Positions 27,696 to 38,196 of a stretch of 64,000 bases of DNA are shown piece after piece; position 1 is the stretch's first letter; each line of letters begins with the position of its first letter. A program made the translations under genes and the position numbers. This DNA comes from Dromaius novaehollandiae (taxonomy: Eukaryota > Chordata > Aves > Casuariiformes > Dromaiidae): assembly GCF_036370855.1 (NCBI RefSeq), contig NC_088117.1, forward strand, positions 2,170,001 to 2,234,000, in the 5' to 3' direction. The notes beneath the pieces were generated by a model. That model saw only the letters and a program-made list of their open reading frames with translations. It was not told the DNA's origin and did not search any database.

Positions 27696-29254
27696 GCAAC
27701 TTACTGTTTCTGAAGGATTTTTTAAGAATACGATGACAGCCACACGAAAAAAATAGACAGTTGCCAAATGAGAACACATCTAGAATCAAGATAGCTGATG
27801 GGGTAAAGGCTATGAGAAAAGCAGATTATTTAAATGAATTAATCCACAGTTGGAAAAGTATGGTGAATTATCTAACAGATTGCTGCTATCTTCCACATAC
27901 AACACAAGCATTAGATCAGCCCACAATATAGTCAATCTTGCCTGCTGCTAGCATCCTAAGATAGATTATGCTATATACTTCACTGTCTCAGACTTTATAC
28001 TTTCTACTCCAGAACTGCAAATTAATAACTACATTTCCATCAGTACTTTTTTTCTCCTCCAAACAGGATGTGGTGAACCCTGTCCAAAACAGCAGTCTCA
28101 CTACATGTTATTAAAGAGTGCCCTCTAACGAAGCCACAGTTCCATTTCACAACACATACAAGAGAGACTACAAAAAAATGAAATGAGACTTTCCAGACAT
28201 TTCTCATTAAATGCCACACTTTGTTTCCATTTGAACAAATGGGGAAAACAGATCATATAAACTAAATGGCAAATGTTCCTGCACAGACACCTTGGATTTC
28301 CTTGTATTATGCAGACCCTCATTGGTACATATCTTGGTAGGTAGTTGGTACTATAGAGAAAGACAGGAGAGCACACCCTTCTCCTATGCTGAGAGAAGAA
28401 AGGATAGTGAAACAGATAAGGGAAAAAATGGGCTAGAGAATATGACAGGCAAAACAAAGCTCAGGTCCCTGGGCAGTTAACCCAGTGCAACTTTTCCAAG
28501 ATAAACCAAGTTCTTCGCAATTTACTGTATCTGTAGGGAACGGCAGGGTAACTTTTCCACATGGGATGTAGTGAAATCAACTTTTAGAAAACGAGTGGAA
28601 AAAAAACAGAAGTGAAGCTTAAAAATCAAAGTGGAATCCTCATAAGTCTATTTGCTAATACATTGCTATAGCATAAAAATATTGCTTTGAAGGGATGCCT
28701 TCTTTGAAGAGTGGTCATACAAAGTACAATGATGAAACAGTATCTGCTGCAAGTTTGTACAGCTGGTACTTGCTCTATGGTCAAGTTCACTTTCACCTGT
28801 CTACAAAAGCACAATACACTAATAAAATATCCTACAAACACAAGACAGTATCACTTTCAAAGAAAAAGTCTGTATGGAAAAACTGACACTGATCCTCAGA
28901 ACAGAAAGCAGTTTTAACGATCTCTATGTCAAACTGCTCCACTTACTGATCTACCTATAAATACCCACGGAGGGTATAGCTTCTCAGGGTGGGGGTCCGA
29001 GAAGTGATGCCAGCCTAAGCAGTTGCTGCCCTCTCCCTCCCACCCGTTTTGCGCCAAGGCACCCTGCTCAGTTGTCCCCCAAACACCCAGACTACAGGCA
29101 TAAGGTGAAAGAGATCAATCAAGTGACCAAAATTTAAAAAGTTTCTAAAAGCCTAGATAAGACAGACTAGAAAGGGGCAGGAACTCCTTAAACTGTACTG
29201 CCCGCCCCCCGTCAAACTACACTTTGGACTCGGGTCCAGAGGCAGCAAACTTAC

Positions 29255-29322
29255 CCCTGAAGGAGGATGTGAGCGTGTTGTTTGCAGAGTGATGTCTGGA
29301 CAATTCCCTGGTGATCACAGAT
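29255..29322 (-). other. Candidate internal exon (68 bases) of the minus-strand unit
   Basis: On the minus strand this block is flanked by a good acceptor (TTTAATTCCTTGCAG) and a consensus donor (GTAAGT). Two of the three frames are open (starting ICDHQGIVQTSL and SVITRELSRHHS), and neither resembles a family I know. It could be a 5' UTR exon, an exon of a noncoding RNA, or a chance pairing of splice-like sites. Confidence 0.3.
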
Positions 29323-31609
29323 CTGCAAGGAATTAAACAGGCCTGTTAACATCTGCAGCTTTTTGCACACTTACCAACACAACACCTAAGTTCCACTGAA
29401 GCAATCTCAATTTAGGCAAGCACTTAAGTACCTATTTAAGTGCCATCTTGGAAAGACATGGACTCAAGTAAACGCTGAAATGCTCTTTTGAACTGAGACC
29501 TTACATACTTATCAATATTTTTACTTCTTGCTAAACATCTTTACTATAATGTTAAGATCATGTGACAAAGAGTCACAAAAGACTAACAAAAACAAGACAA
29601 AGACATTACAAAGCATTAATAGAACCACTGCCCTATTTCACAGATTATCCATTTTGACAAACAGATCATCATCAGGAAACCTCCACTCCCATTCATCTGA
29701 ATGAACTAGTAGCAACAATTGCTTACAAAACCAAAAAACAATGAAGTTTTCAACTACTCTCCTACTAAAAACCTGCTTTGCAGTCTGGACCTGCAGCTAT
29801 TTATCATTAAAAGCAAAATTGCACAAAAAGCTAACCCAATTTCCCTTCTTTTGTAAGAGTATGAGATTTCAGTCCCCAAAGAATACTTTCCAAAAATGTA
29901 CAGACAATTGTATAATCTAAGAAAACCCATGTGGATCAATTTTATACAGCAAATGTTTCCCAAGCAGCGCAAAGTTCCTCCTGTGCTTTCTCCCACATTT
30001 TCAAACGTTCCTCCAAGTGCTGCTATTTTCCAGCCAACTTTTTTTCCCTGACATAACAACTTATTCCTTGAGGAGGTTCAGGCAGAGTTTGACATTAAAA
30101 AGATCAGCAGTAGATAGACAGCGTCCTGGATGTTTTTTTAAAAAGATTTTTCTTTTGTGAACACATAACCCGAACAAGAGTCAATGAAATTGCATGAGAT
30201 TCAAAAATAATAAAGTGCCTTCAGAACCATATAGCAGAAAGTTTCAGTACTGAATGAAGGTTTTAGAAAAATGTAAGATCAAGAAAAAGCAAGAACTGAA
30301 AATTAAAATATTTTACATCCTAAGCTATAATGGCTGCTACCAGAAAAAAAAATCACATCCTTGTGATTTTTTTTAAGTATGATAATGAATACAGTTATTA
30401 ATAGAGAAGCAGCAATTCACGTATGACAAATTTTTAAAATAGTGAAGTTCAATGAAGGATACAGCGCATCCTAGTAACTAAATAGTACAGCTACACACAT
30501 AGCTATCAGGGTAACACCTTGTATCGTAAAGTATTCTGCTTTTTGAAGGAAACATCAGCAACAACCAAGAATAAATTGCATTGTAAGGGTATAGCAAATC
30601 CTGTATAGCAAATCCTGAAACAGAAAAAAAATGCAGCATTGTTTTAATCAGAAAAGAATAATCTAAAAATGACAGTAGCTACACATTTAGACTTAACTTG
30701 AAATCTGTATATACCCTTGGCACAACTGGAAAAGCAACAAAAAGGGAAGGAACATATTTAAACATAAGTGTCACACACCAGCCTCTTCTCGCTCCACTGT
30801 GGGAACATACAACAAGGATCATAATGCTAAGCTTAGCAACACGTACTTCGCAAAACTAACAGGGGACAGATCTCACCTAAATAGACGTGTGCAGACATAT
30901 TTTGTTAGTAGACTCAACAAGGGTTTAAGACTGAATTGGCTTCTGTACCACTACACAAAAATAAGGAGTTGACACTACTTTCTCTTTGAAAGCTACCATC
31001 ACTAGCAGTGGCATATAAGACCTCTAGCACTAGCAATTTCTAGCTCTGTATCAAGACACCAATGTTACCCTTGCCTTATAAATCCGTTTCAGAACTGGTT
31101 CTAGCACCACTGCTGCTTAAATGTTCATACAACATAACTTAGAACTTCTTTCCTTTAATTCTTCCATTATTTATGTTTACATTTTCTTTATTAGCAACTC
31201 CCTTCTTCTTCCAAATCCCATTACAACTTTAAGTAGGGTTAATGCACAACTTAGCGCCAGTGTGATATATTGCTCAGAGAGCAAATAACCTATAAAACAT
31301 AACAGTCTATGGGACAGGAGTTTTAGCTTTTTCTGGTATGACCAAATTCTGAAACGCTTCATTATTAATTAGCTTCACTGGTCCACCCATGAAACTGAAA
31401 CTCAGATGGCTGAATTTTCTCTGTATGAAAAATTAACACAGGATTTTTTTCCAACCTTATACAGAAATTTATTGGAAAATAGCAGTTGCCTCCACCCTCA
31501 AACCTTACAGCCAACACCAAGGGCTATGCCCAAAGTGTTATTCCAAGTGAGCAGCAAGGTTGAGACAAAAATTATTAATTACACGGCCTGGGTTTTCTTG
31601 CTTGATTTT

Positions 31610-31705
31610 TATCTGCAGATCATAAAGCACTACTTGCCCAAAATCATCCAACAGGAAATTAGCAGAGCTGGGAAAGAATACACTGCTCGATCTCAAACAG
31701 TTGGA
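31610..31705 (-). repeat. MIR-like SINE fragment
   Basis: TACTTGCCCAAAATCATCCA followed by ACAGGAAATTAGCAGAGCTG and GGAAAGAATACACTG matches the antisense MIR core around the conserved AGAGCTGGG. It lies inside a chance 188-codon open frame. Confidence 0.5.
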
Positions 31706-32534
31706 CAACACTCACCTTCCAGGCCCCAGTTTTGCCATTTGGTTGTGTTGCAACATCAAAACCACATGTGGGTTGACAAAAGAAACAGACCTACTTCCTG
31801 GGAAAACAGCTTTCCAGCCTTCTCTCCTGATACAAATCTAACTGGAATTTCTCTTCAACCCTCCCTGATCCCATGCAGACTCTCTCCTCTTTCATTTTCT
31901 CCCTCAAGAATTTTCCAAGCTTTTATCACTGACCTCTACCACAGCTCTTCCTGTATTACAGTAATTTACTAGACATTAGTTTAATTAAAAAATGAAAATG
32001 GGAAACATCAAGATGTTCAGTGCTCAGTTTGTCTCACTTCTGTTAATTCTACTCCTTTCACACACTTTGCCTGTTGTTTTTATCATCCCTTCCTCCAGTG
32101 TGTGCAATTAGGACAGGGAGCTGCTCGAGCAGGCTGTCATTATTTGGCTGCATAGTATCAAGCATACTCAGAGAGCTGCAGAAAAACATGAATTATTTTA
32201 AAGCCACTGGCATAGAACACAAACTCAGTAACTAGCTTTCAAATCAAACTATTGAAACTTAGTTCAAGAGAAGAGCACCCTTAAGAACTACGAAAAATGT
32301 CAAACTGCTTCTCATATAGCTCAGGTGACCTGCTCTTCAGAGGCTCTGCTGGTGGGACACTGCTGCCGCATACTCCCTACCCTTCATCCCCTCTCCTCCC
32401 AGGCTGCATCACACATAGGCAAGTATTTAATGCAAGCTGGACTAAGGTTATTTTATCACATGAGCAACTGCTTTGGTTGTCAAAGAGTACACAGACCCTG
32501 CTCCTCTTACAGTTCTTACCAACTGTAAGCAGAG

Positions 32535-32880
32535 GTATCACTGAATCGCAGGACACTTGAGGTTGGAAGGGACCTCTGGAGATCTAGTCCAACCACCTCT
32601 GCTCAAGCAGGGTGATCTACAGCAGGTTGACCAGGACCACATCTAGTTCGGTTTTGAGTATCTCCAAGGATGGAGACTCTACAGCTTCTCTGGGCAACCT
32701 GTTCCAGTGCTCGGCCTCCTTCCCATTAAAAAAGATTTTCCTTACGTTCAGCTGGAACTTCCTGCGTTACAGTTTGTGCCCACTGCCTCTCATCCTGTCA
32801 CTGGGCACCACTGAGAAGAGTCTGGCCCCATCCCAACAACATCCTACATCCCCATATCTGCAACCTCTGCATTAAGATCT
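32535..32880 (-). mobile_element. CR1 LINE 3' end, antisense to the + strand
   Basis: The + strand carries the reverse complement of the CR1 3' region: GGTTGGAAGGGACCTCTGGA, then GGATGGAGACTCTACAGCTT, CTGGGCAACCTGTTCCAGTG and CTGTCACTGGGCACCACTGA. It is 5'-truncated and the best-preserved repeat in the window. CR1 elements of this type are characteristic of birds and other reptiles. Confidence 0.88.
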
Positions 32881-33439
32881 GAGCTATAACGTATGAGAAC
32901 TTCCTTGCATAGTCTAGCAAAGAGAACTCACCACACTGCAGAGAACAATCCCTCACTTCTCTCCTTCACTCCTCTCCAAGCTGATTTTGAAGCACAACAG
33001 AAACTACATGTTTCAGCTTTGCAAATTCATATTTACTATGGCTCATGCTAATGACCTATGCTACAAAATGTTCCTTTTCCTGGGACACAAGGTAATGTTG
33101 TGTTTAGCCTCCCTGAACTGTGCGCTCTGCGCATCCCACATTGGCCCGATGCAATTTCATACGATGAGCATATCCAGCTCCCCCAATAAAGAGCTGAGTG
33201 TGCTGCAACTGCTAAACTCTGTCAGCAAAATTTTGTGCAGATGAATCTGTTATGATTACTTCTAATAGAACTACTGCCTCAAACACTCCAAAAAGATTTT
33301 CTGATAGACTGACTTGTATTCCAGAATACATTTTGTGGTTCTCTACACACTAAAAATTCTGACTATCCCTGCACTACTTGCTTGTGCATAAGCAAGTACA
33401 AGCAACTGAGGGAAAAAAGTGGCACCACAAGTCATGGAT

Positions 33440-33560
33440 TTTAGTGATTCTTGTGCCAAAAATATGACACATGGCCTTGAGCAAGTCACTGTTAGTTTCA
33501 CTATTCACAGAAACACAGGAGACTTTTTAATAGAAAGCCATAATTTCAGAGTTAGAGGCC
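33440..33560 (+). repeat. MIR-like SINE fragment
   Basis: ACATGGCCTTGAGCAAGTCA followed by CTGTTAGTTTCACTATTCAC resembles the sense MIR core (tgtgaccttgggcaagtcac). Confidence 0.45.
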
Positions 33561-34199
33561 AGGGTGAGTCAACAGATGCTCTAGTTGAGCCCATCATCCA
33601 ATATTCTTTTACAAAACATACCAACTGAAAGCACTATGATCCTACCAAAACAATAACTTTAGAGAGAGATCCAAGATCCCTTTATGAGAACCTGATGAGA
33701 TGACACAAGTGCCCAGAAAGTCCTAGCACAAAGATTACTCTCTCACTGAAAACGCAAACCTTGTATAATGCCTTAACAATCCGTCCCGGGTGAAAATCCC
33801 TTCCTGACCTCAAATCTGGCTCCAACTGCAAACATGAGGAAGACATAGTAAACTGACAATGAGGAACGGGATTCTCTGAAGTAGTACTGCATGCTGATTT
33901 GCCCAACTCAGCATCTAAACTCTGATGTTTTAGAAAATAGTGAAAAAATACACTACCTTTATCTAATTCGCCTCTAAAGAGTAATAATAAAAAATCCTTC
34001 CTGACTCCTGCAAAGCATCCAAAAGCACAAGGCTAGTTAGTTATCTTAATTTAGAACTAAATCCCTTTTAAGCAAGACAAAAATTCTGCAGGCAAGCAAA
34101 GATGATGAACAAGCAGACTAAGAACCACAAATCTCCACAAGGGCTACTGAATCTCACTGACTTCCCGCAAACCACATGGACACCCTTGTACCAGTAAGC

Positions 34200-34690
34200 T
34201 CCCTGAGTATTCAGGTTTAAGCCTTTCTTGTAAAATGTGATCTAGTTTCAACTTAAAGGCTCCAAATAATGCACAGCCTTTAACCTCTCCCATAAACTAC
34301 CCATATAATTAGCCTCTATCACTGCTAGGAAATTGTATCATGTTTAGAAGAATTTTGTGTAGCTTTGACTTCCAGTTACCAGATCTCATTACATCTTTGT
34401 TGAAAAGACTGAAAATACTCCACTATCAGATAACTCTTTCACATGCATGGATTTCCACAGAATGACTGAGTCACTTCTTGACCCTCTTCCCTTAGATGCG
34501 CCTGAATAAACTGAGCTCATCAAGTCTTTTTTTTTTTTTTTTTTTTACATGCAGTGTTTTCCAGACCCAGAACATCTGTGGCCTCTTTAACACTCCAGTA
34601 TTTTCATATCCTACTTGAAGAGCTACTATAACTGGACATTGTTTTCCAGTAGCAGTTCTAACAACACTGTACACACAAACATGGTAACTT
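34200..34690 (-). mobile_element. Ancient CR1-like element with an inserted T20 tract
   Basis: It shows the familiar order of old CR1 3' sequence: TAGAAGAATTTTGTGTAGCT, then CTTCCCTTAGATGCGCCTGA, ATAAACTGAGCTCATCAAGT and AACTGGACATTGTTTTCCAG. A run of 20 T (34527-34546) interrupts it. Confidence 0.4.
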
Positions 34691-37162
34691 CAATTTGATT
34701 CTCTTAAATAAAATCAGCTCTTTTCCCACAACACTTAAGTTGTGATGCAACTAAATCCCACAAGTCACTGTCTAACAGTTTCCTACCACACAGAGGTGGC
34801 AATATTGGTTTCTGGACTTAACGCATTCCTTTTAACTATATTAAGAACCTTCCTACCCTTGGGACCATTTAACCAGGAGGCTCAAACCATGCTATAGCAG
34901 TAACATCTCTGTCACTGACCATCCCACCAATCCATCATCAGCAAACTTTATCAAAAAGATTAGAGACTGTCTTTGCTAAAATTTAAGTCAGTCATTAAGA
35001 TGTATTAGTATTTGAACAAAGAACTGGTAAGTAGCAGATCCAATTAGAAATAACACCCTCATTTATGTCTTCCTGTTAATAATTAAGATACCACATTTGG
35101 TCCTAAGCTCATTCTTAAATTTTGCCTTAATGCCATATATCAGTACCTTCATTTAATCAAAATGTTAAATCAAGTCAAATTCCTCTGAGAATTTCAAGTA
35201 TGCGATAGTAACTGTATTAACAGCTGACTTGCTTAAACAGATCTTGTAATCCCCTCCAAAGAAAGGACACCAGGTTTGTTAAAAATGAGCAAATAAAAAG
35301 AAAACACAATCCACACAACTTTTTTAATGGTATGTTTGGCCTTAAGGCCTACAAATGTTCATTGTACTTGCAGTATCTAATTATGTAGAAAGTTCTAATT
35401 TGCTCATTTTTTGTTATTTTTCACCTGCAATCGACATCAGGTTAAGAAATATGTACTTTTTTTCTAAAGCATACTTCATCTTTTTATATACAGGAACAAC
35501 ATTCACAGTACTTCTAGTCCTACTGCATTTTTCCCCCAGTTTTCCAATGTGTTTAAAATCAGTGACAGGGAGCTCAACTAATTTATTTAAATGAGAGTCT
35601 TTTAGTTCAAAGAGACAACACGCCTTCATTAAAAAAAGAACTCACTGTTCTATCTCAATCACATGAAAAACAGTAGGATATTTGACCCAGATACTGTGTA
35701 AAGATTAACAGCAATATGGAAAATGTAAACACTCAACAGTGTTACCAGTTCCATCTTGCTTTTTTCCTACTAATATTTGAAAAACGTGTTGCTTATAACA
35801 CGACTGCCATGAATTCCTTTGGCTTCCATTGGTAGCTTAGAATTCATTCCAATTATCTGTAATTATGTAACTGCCTGTAAGTAATGTAATACTTTAATGA
35901 TGTAAAATTATAAAATACATAATTATTTGTAATTATGAACTTGTAATGTCCACTCACTGTCCATTTCTATCCTATATACCTGACACCTGATCATTGCTTC
36001 CCCAGTCTTTTGGGTTTTTTTGTTTAAAACTAAGGAGGCCTTTGGGCCCAGAAGTTTTTCCCCACACCTGCAGTTAGAGCTGACTCTGCACCCTTGAAAA
36101 ACTCCCATTTTTCACGAGCATTTTCCCCCAAAACATAAAAAGTTCATGTTGCTACTAAGGTAAAGTTCTATGTTCCCAGTAAGATGCGCCAGCAGCTGGC
36201 TGGAACTTCAGCAGACTGCCTTTTTTCATCCAGAGCACACCTATCATTGGTGCCATGTTCCATCCGCAACAGTCAGCTCAAACTGGTTGCACCTAAGAAA
36301 CAGCAATGGTTGAGGCTGGATTAGGAGTTTCCTGCCCTTCAAAAGTAAAAATAAGAATCCAGCGTCCAGCTGCCCTGTGCTGGGCGCAGAACCTCCCTCA
36401 AGCAAACGCCTCTCAGGCAGCACCGCCACCTCCTTCCCCCGCGGCAGCACAGCGCTCCGGCGGCGGCAGCCGAGCCACCACCCGGCCCCGCGGCCAGGCC
36501 GCGCCCCGCCCCGGCGCCGCCAGGCTCCCCCCGCCGGGGGACGGGAGGCCGCGGCGGGGCAGCGCCCGGCGTTACCTGCGGCCCGTCGGGCCCCGCTGTC
36601 CCACCGGCAGGGCGGGCGCCCGGAGCCCCCCCGCCAGCAGCGCCGAGCCGGGCGCTCCTCCAAGCACTGGGCCTCACAGAGCGCCCCGCCGCGGCACCCG
36701 TACCGCGCGGTACCATAAATACGGCTCGAGTGCACCCCCCGTAGAGCACCCCCCCCTTCAAGCACCGTATTGGCGCCCCGTGCGCGCAGCTCCACCGAGA
36801 GGCACCAAGGAGGCCGTGAGACGCGTCATGGCTTTATTTCGGCTGAGAAGTGCGTACACCCGGAGCGGCCCCGCCGCCGAGCCCCGCCCCGGCCCCTGCT
36901 CGCCGCTCCTCTCTCGCTTTCGAGGCTCAAGTCCACTTCGCCCCGCCGGGCCGGCAACGACGCGCCGGGCTCCGCCTCACAGCGCCGGGCCCTGCTCCCC
37001 CCCACCCTGGCACTGCGCGGGGAACGGGGCCCAGCTTCACCCCGGCAGCCCCGCGGCCCAGGGGCAGCCCCGGCCCCTCATAGGGCTGGGCTGCGCGGAG
37101 CCGCGCCCCGGCCGGGCAGCTGCCCCGGCACGATGGCGCGGCCGCCAGCTCCTGCCACTCAC

Positions 37163-37260
37163 CTGGCACCAACCCGGAAACGGCGGCTGGGGCTGCGCTG
37201 TCCGTCGCTAAAAACCTTCCCCGGTGCACCCTCTCCTCCGCTCCGGGTGGCACACCAGCT
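37163..37260 (-). other. Probable noncoding first exon of the minus-strand neighbour
   Basis: On the minus strand, TTTCCGGGTTGGTGCCAG is followed by a near-perfect donor GTGAGTGG, with exon end at 37163. The frame upstream is open but no family is recognised, so a 5' untranslated exon is likely. In mammals the gene divergent from NOXA1 is EXD3 (a Mut7-like 3'-5' exonuclease); that assignment is from gene order only. The 5' limit is not visible and the start given is a guess. Confidence 0.45.
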
Positions 37261-38022
37261 TCGCGGCCCGAGACGGAACTTCCCGTGCCGAGCCCCGCGC
37301 GTCCAACCGACTGGCCTTTGCGGAGGCACCGAGGCACCGCGCCTGCAGGTGGCGGTGTCGCCCTAGCAACCAGCGCGGGGACGCCTGCGTCACCGGGGCG
37401 GCCCCGGGCCGGGCGGGGACGACAGAGGGTGCGGGGGGCCCTGGAGCGTGAGGGATTTACCGTATTTCCCACAGAGCGAGGCTGGCACGGCTACCGTATT
37501 TACCACAGCTAACGTGCATCAGAATATGGCCACGAGGATAAATTAAAAAAATAAAATCCCGATGGGCTCTGCCAATCTTGCGTCTGTTTCACACGTTGTT
37601 GTTCATTGTACTGCCAGGGAATTTCTCCTGATGACTCTTCCACTGGGTTGCCCCTCACTTTCACAGGCTGAACGAGCTAGGATTCCCTGGTTTATCGTGC
37701 CTCATCCCGCCTTCCTCCCCCAAACAACGCTGGGCCCAGCGGGGTCCCCCTCACCGCCCCGCTGGCCGGTTACGACAGCGCGTACAGCCCGTCAGGGTCC
37801 CGCCGCGGGCCCGGCCAGGCCGCTCGCCCCCTCCTTGGCGCCTTTCTCCGTCAGGAGTCATTAACCTCGGAGGAATGAAGGAAATCTCGGCGGGCTGCTC
37901 CGCTTCCTGGTCAGCCGGGCTCCCCGCGCAGGGGCAGCGCCCGCCGGGCCGCAGGCGAGGCTCCGGGCGGCAGCCGAGGCGCCGGAGGAAGAGCCCGTTC
38001 CTGCTGCGCCCGCCGGAGGACC

Positions 38023-38196
38023 ATGGCGTACCGCGAGCTGGTGAGGAGCTGGCACGAGGGCGTGCGGGCGGCCGACAGCAGGGACTGGGACGGCGCTTTG
38101 AGGACCTTCTCCAGCCTCGAGGACCCCCCGTCTCGGATTTGCTTCAACATAGGCTGCGTGCACCTCATCACGGGGAACCTGGAGCAGGCTCTGCAG
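38023..38196 (+). CDS. NOXA1: NOXA1 exon 1 (residues 1-58)
   Basis: It begins ATGGCGTACCGCGAG and ends CTGCAG before GTGAGC, phase 0. It encodes the first TPR; the [12 protein letters not shown] segment is nearly identical to the matching part of p67phox. The exon lies inside the CpG island. Confidence 0.95.

Larger units (their letters stand above)
22670..36360. other. AT-rich intronic or intergenic DNA left of the CpG island
   Basis: Apart from the 68-base candidate exon at 29255-29322 and the repeats listed separately, nothing gene-like is recognised. A good-looking but unverified minus-strand acceptor/donor pair occurs at 31716-31797. Confidence 0.5.

Noticed and set aside
31716-31797. 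An exon-like minus-strand block with acceptor TGTTTTCCCAG and donor GTGAGT
   Set aside because: It joins in phase to the 29255-29322 candidate, but it adjoins a MIR copy, and several equally good acceptor/donor pairs can be found by chance in this AT-rich DNA.
31406-31972. A 188-codon + strand open frame, the longest in the AT-rich region
   Set aside because: It contains an antisense MIR core and has no ATG-context, promoter or protein support.
36306-37211. A 301-codon + strand open frame through the CpG island
   Set aside because: Its composition (Pro, Arg, Ala, Gly) is what GC-rich DNA gives in any frame. Other frames and the opposite strand are equally open, it crosses the minus-strand donor at 37163, and no domain is visible.
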